Positions 13,525-13,526 of a stretch of 13,526 bases of DNA are shown here, piece by piece. The position numbers were made by a program, and so were the translations under genes. The notes under the pieces are model-generated. The model searched no databases, had not been told where the DNA came from, and was given only the letters and a program-made list of their open reading frames with translations. Source of the DNA: Oscillospiraceae bacterium (GTDB taxonomy: Bacteria; Bacillota_A; Clostridia; Oscillospirales; Oscillospiraceae); assembly GCA_017481325.1 (NCBI GenBank), contig JAFUPG010000081.1, forward strand, positions 1 through 13,526, written 5' to 3'. Numbering within the stretch: position 1 is the stretch's first letter; each line of letters opens with the position of its first letter.

Positions 13525-13526
13525 TC

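Larger units (their letters stand above)
13145..13526. other. Repeat-rich intergenic end of the window, no gene seen
   Basis: No open frame here has a ribosome site or recognisable product. It contains a GC-rich stretch (to about 13190), the 100-bp tandem hairpin repeats (about 13200-13390), and a G-rich tract with an inverted copy (13427-13526). Confidence 0.7.

Overview
The window looks like a chromosomal segment of a Gram-positive, GC-rich member of the Clostridia, probably the Oscillospiraceae/Ruminococcaceae branch of gut Firmicutes. The reasons are an RNase Y, a paired YfmF/YfmH M16 peptidase set, an Lgt and a YibE/F protein of Firmicutes type; strong AGGAGG-type ribosome sites; a codon bias toward GCC and CTG; and intergenic hairpin repeats of a style common in that group. 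The taxon is inferred from these features, not from a database search. No rRNA, tRNA, CRISPR array, integrase or transposase gene was seen.

Layout. Positions 1-644 hold no convincing gene but are packed with repeats: a MITE-like element with 13-bp inverted ends, a hairpin of a dispersed family, and three palindromes that each end in CTAC. From 645 to 3822 (+) lies a tight operon: an OmpR-type response regulator, a membrane histidine kinase overlapping it by 4 bp, and a membrane-anchored HtrA-like protein with a PDZ domain. That last protein appears to have lost all three protease catalytic residues. A bidirectional terminator separates it from rny (RNase Y, minus strand), which has a near-consensus promoter. 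Next on the minus strand is a prmA operon: the L11 methyltransferase followed by a membrane-anchored, glycoside-hydrolase-like protein, ending in a strong terminator. Transcription then diverges into a plus-strand operon of yfmF (inactive M16), yfmH (active M16, HxxEH present) and lgt. A repeat pair separates this from a small hypothetical gene with its own terminator. A minus-strand yibE/F-type membrane protein with a near-consensus promoter closes the coding part. The last ~380 bases are again repeats: a 100-bp tandem duplication and a G-quadruplex-like tract.

How the genes relate. Most are housekeeping functions: mRNA turnover (RNase Y), ribosome modification (PrmA), peptidase or EF-P-modification-associated proteins (YfmF/YfmH) and lipoprotein maturation (Lgt). 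The accessory interest is the sensor-kinase operon with its pseudo-protease, the unusual prmA partner, and the intergenic hairpin family. The arms of that hairpin change between copies while base pairing is kept. I found no clear evidence of a wholly new multi-gene system.
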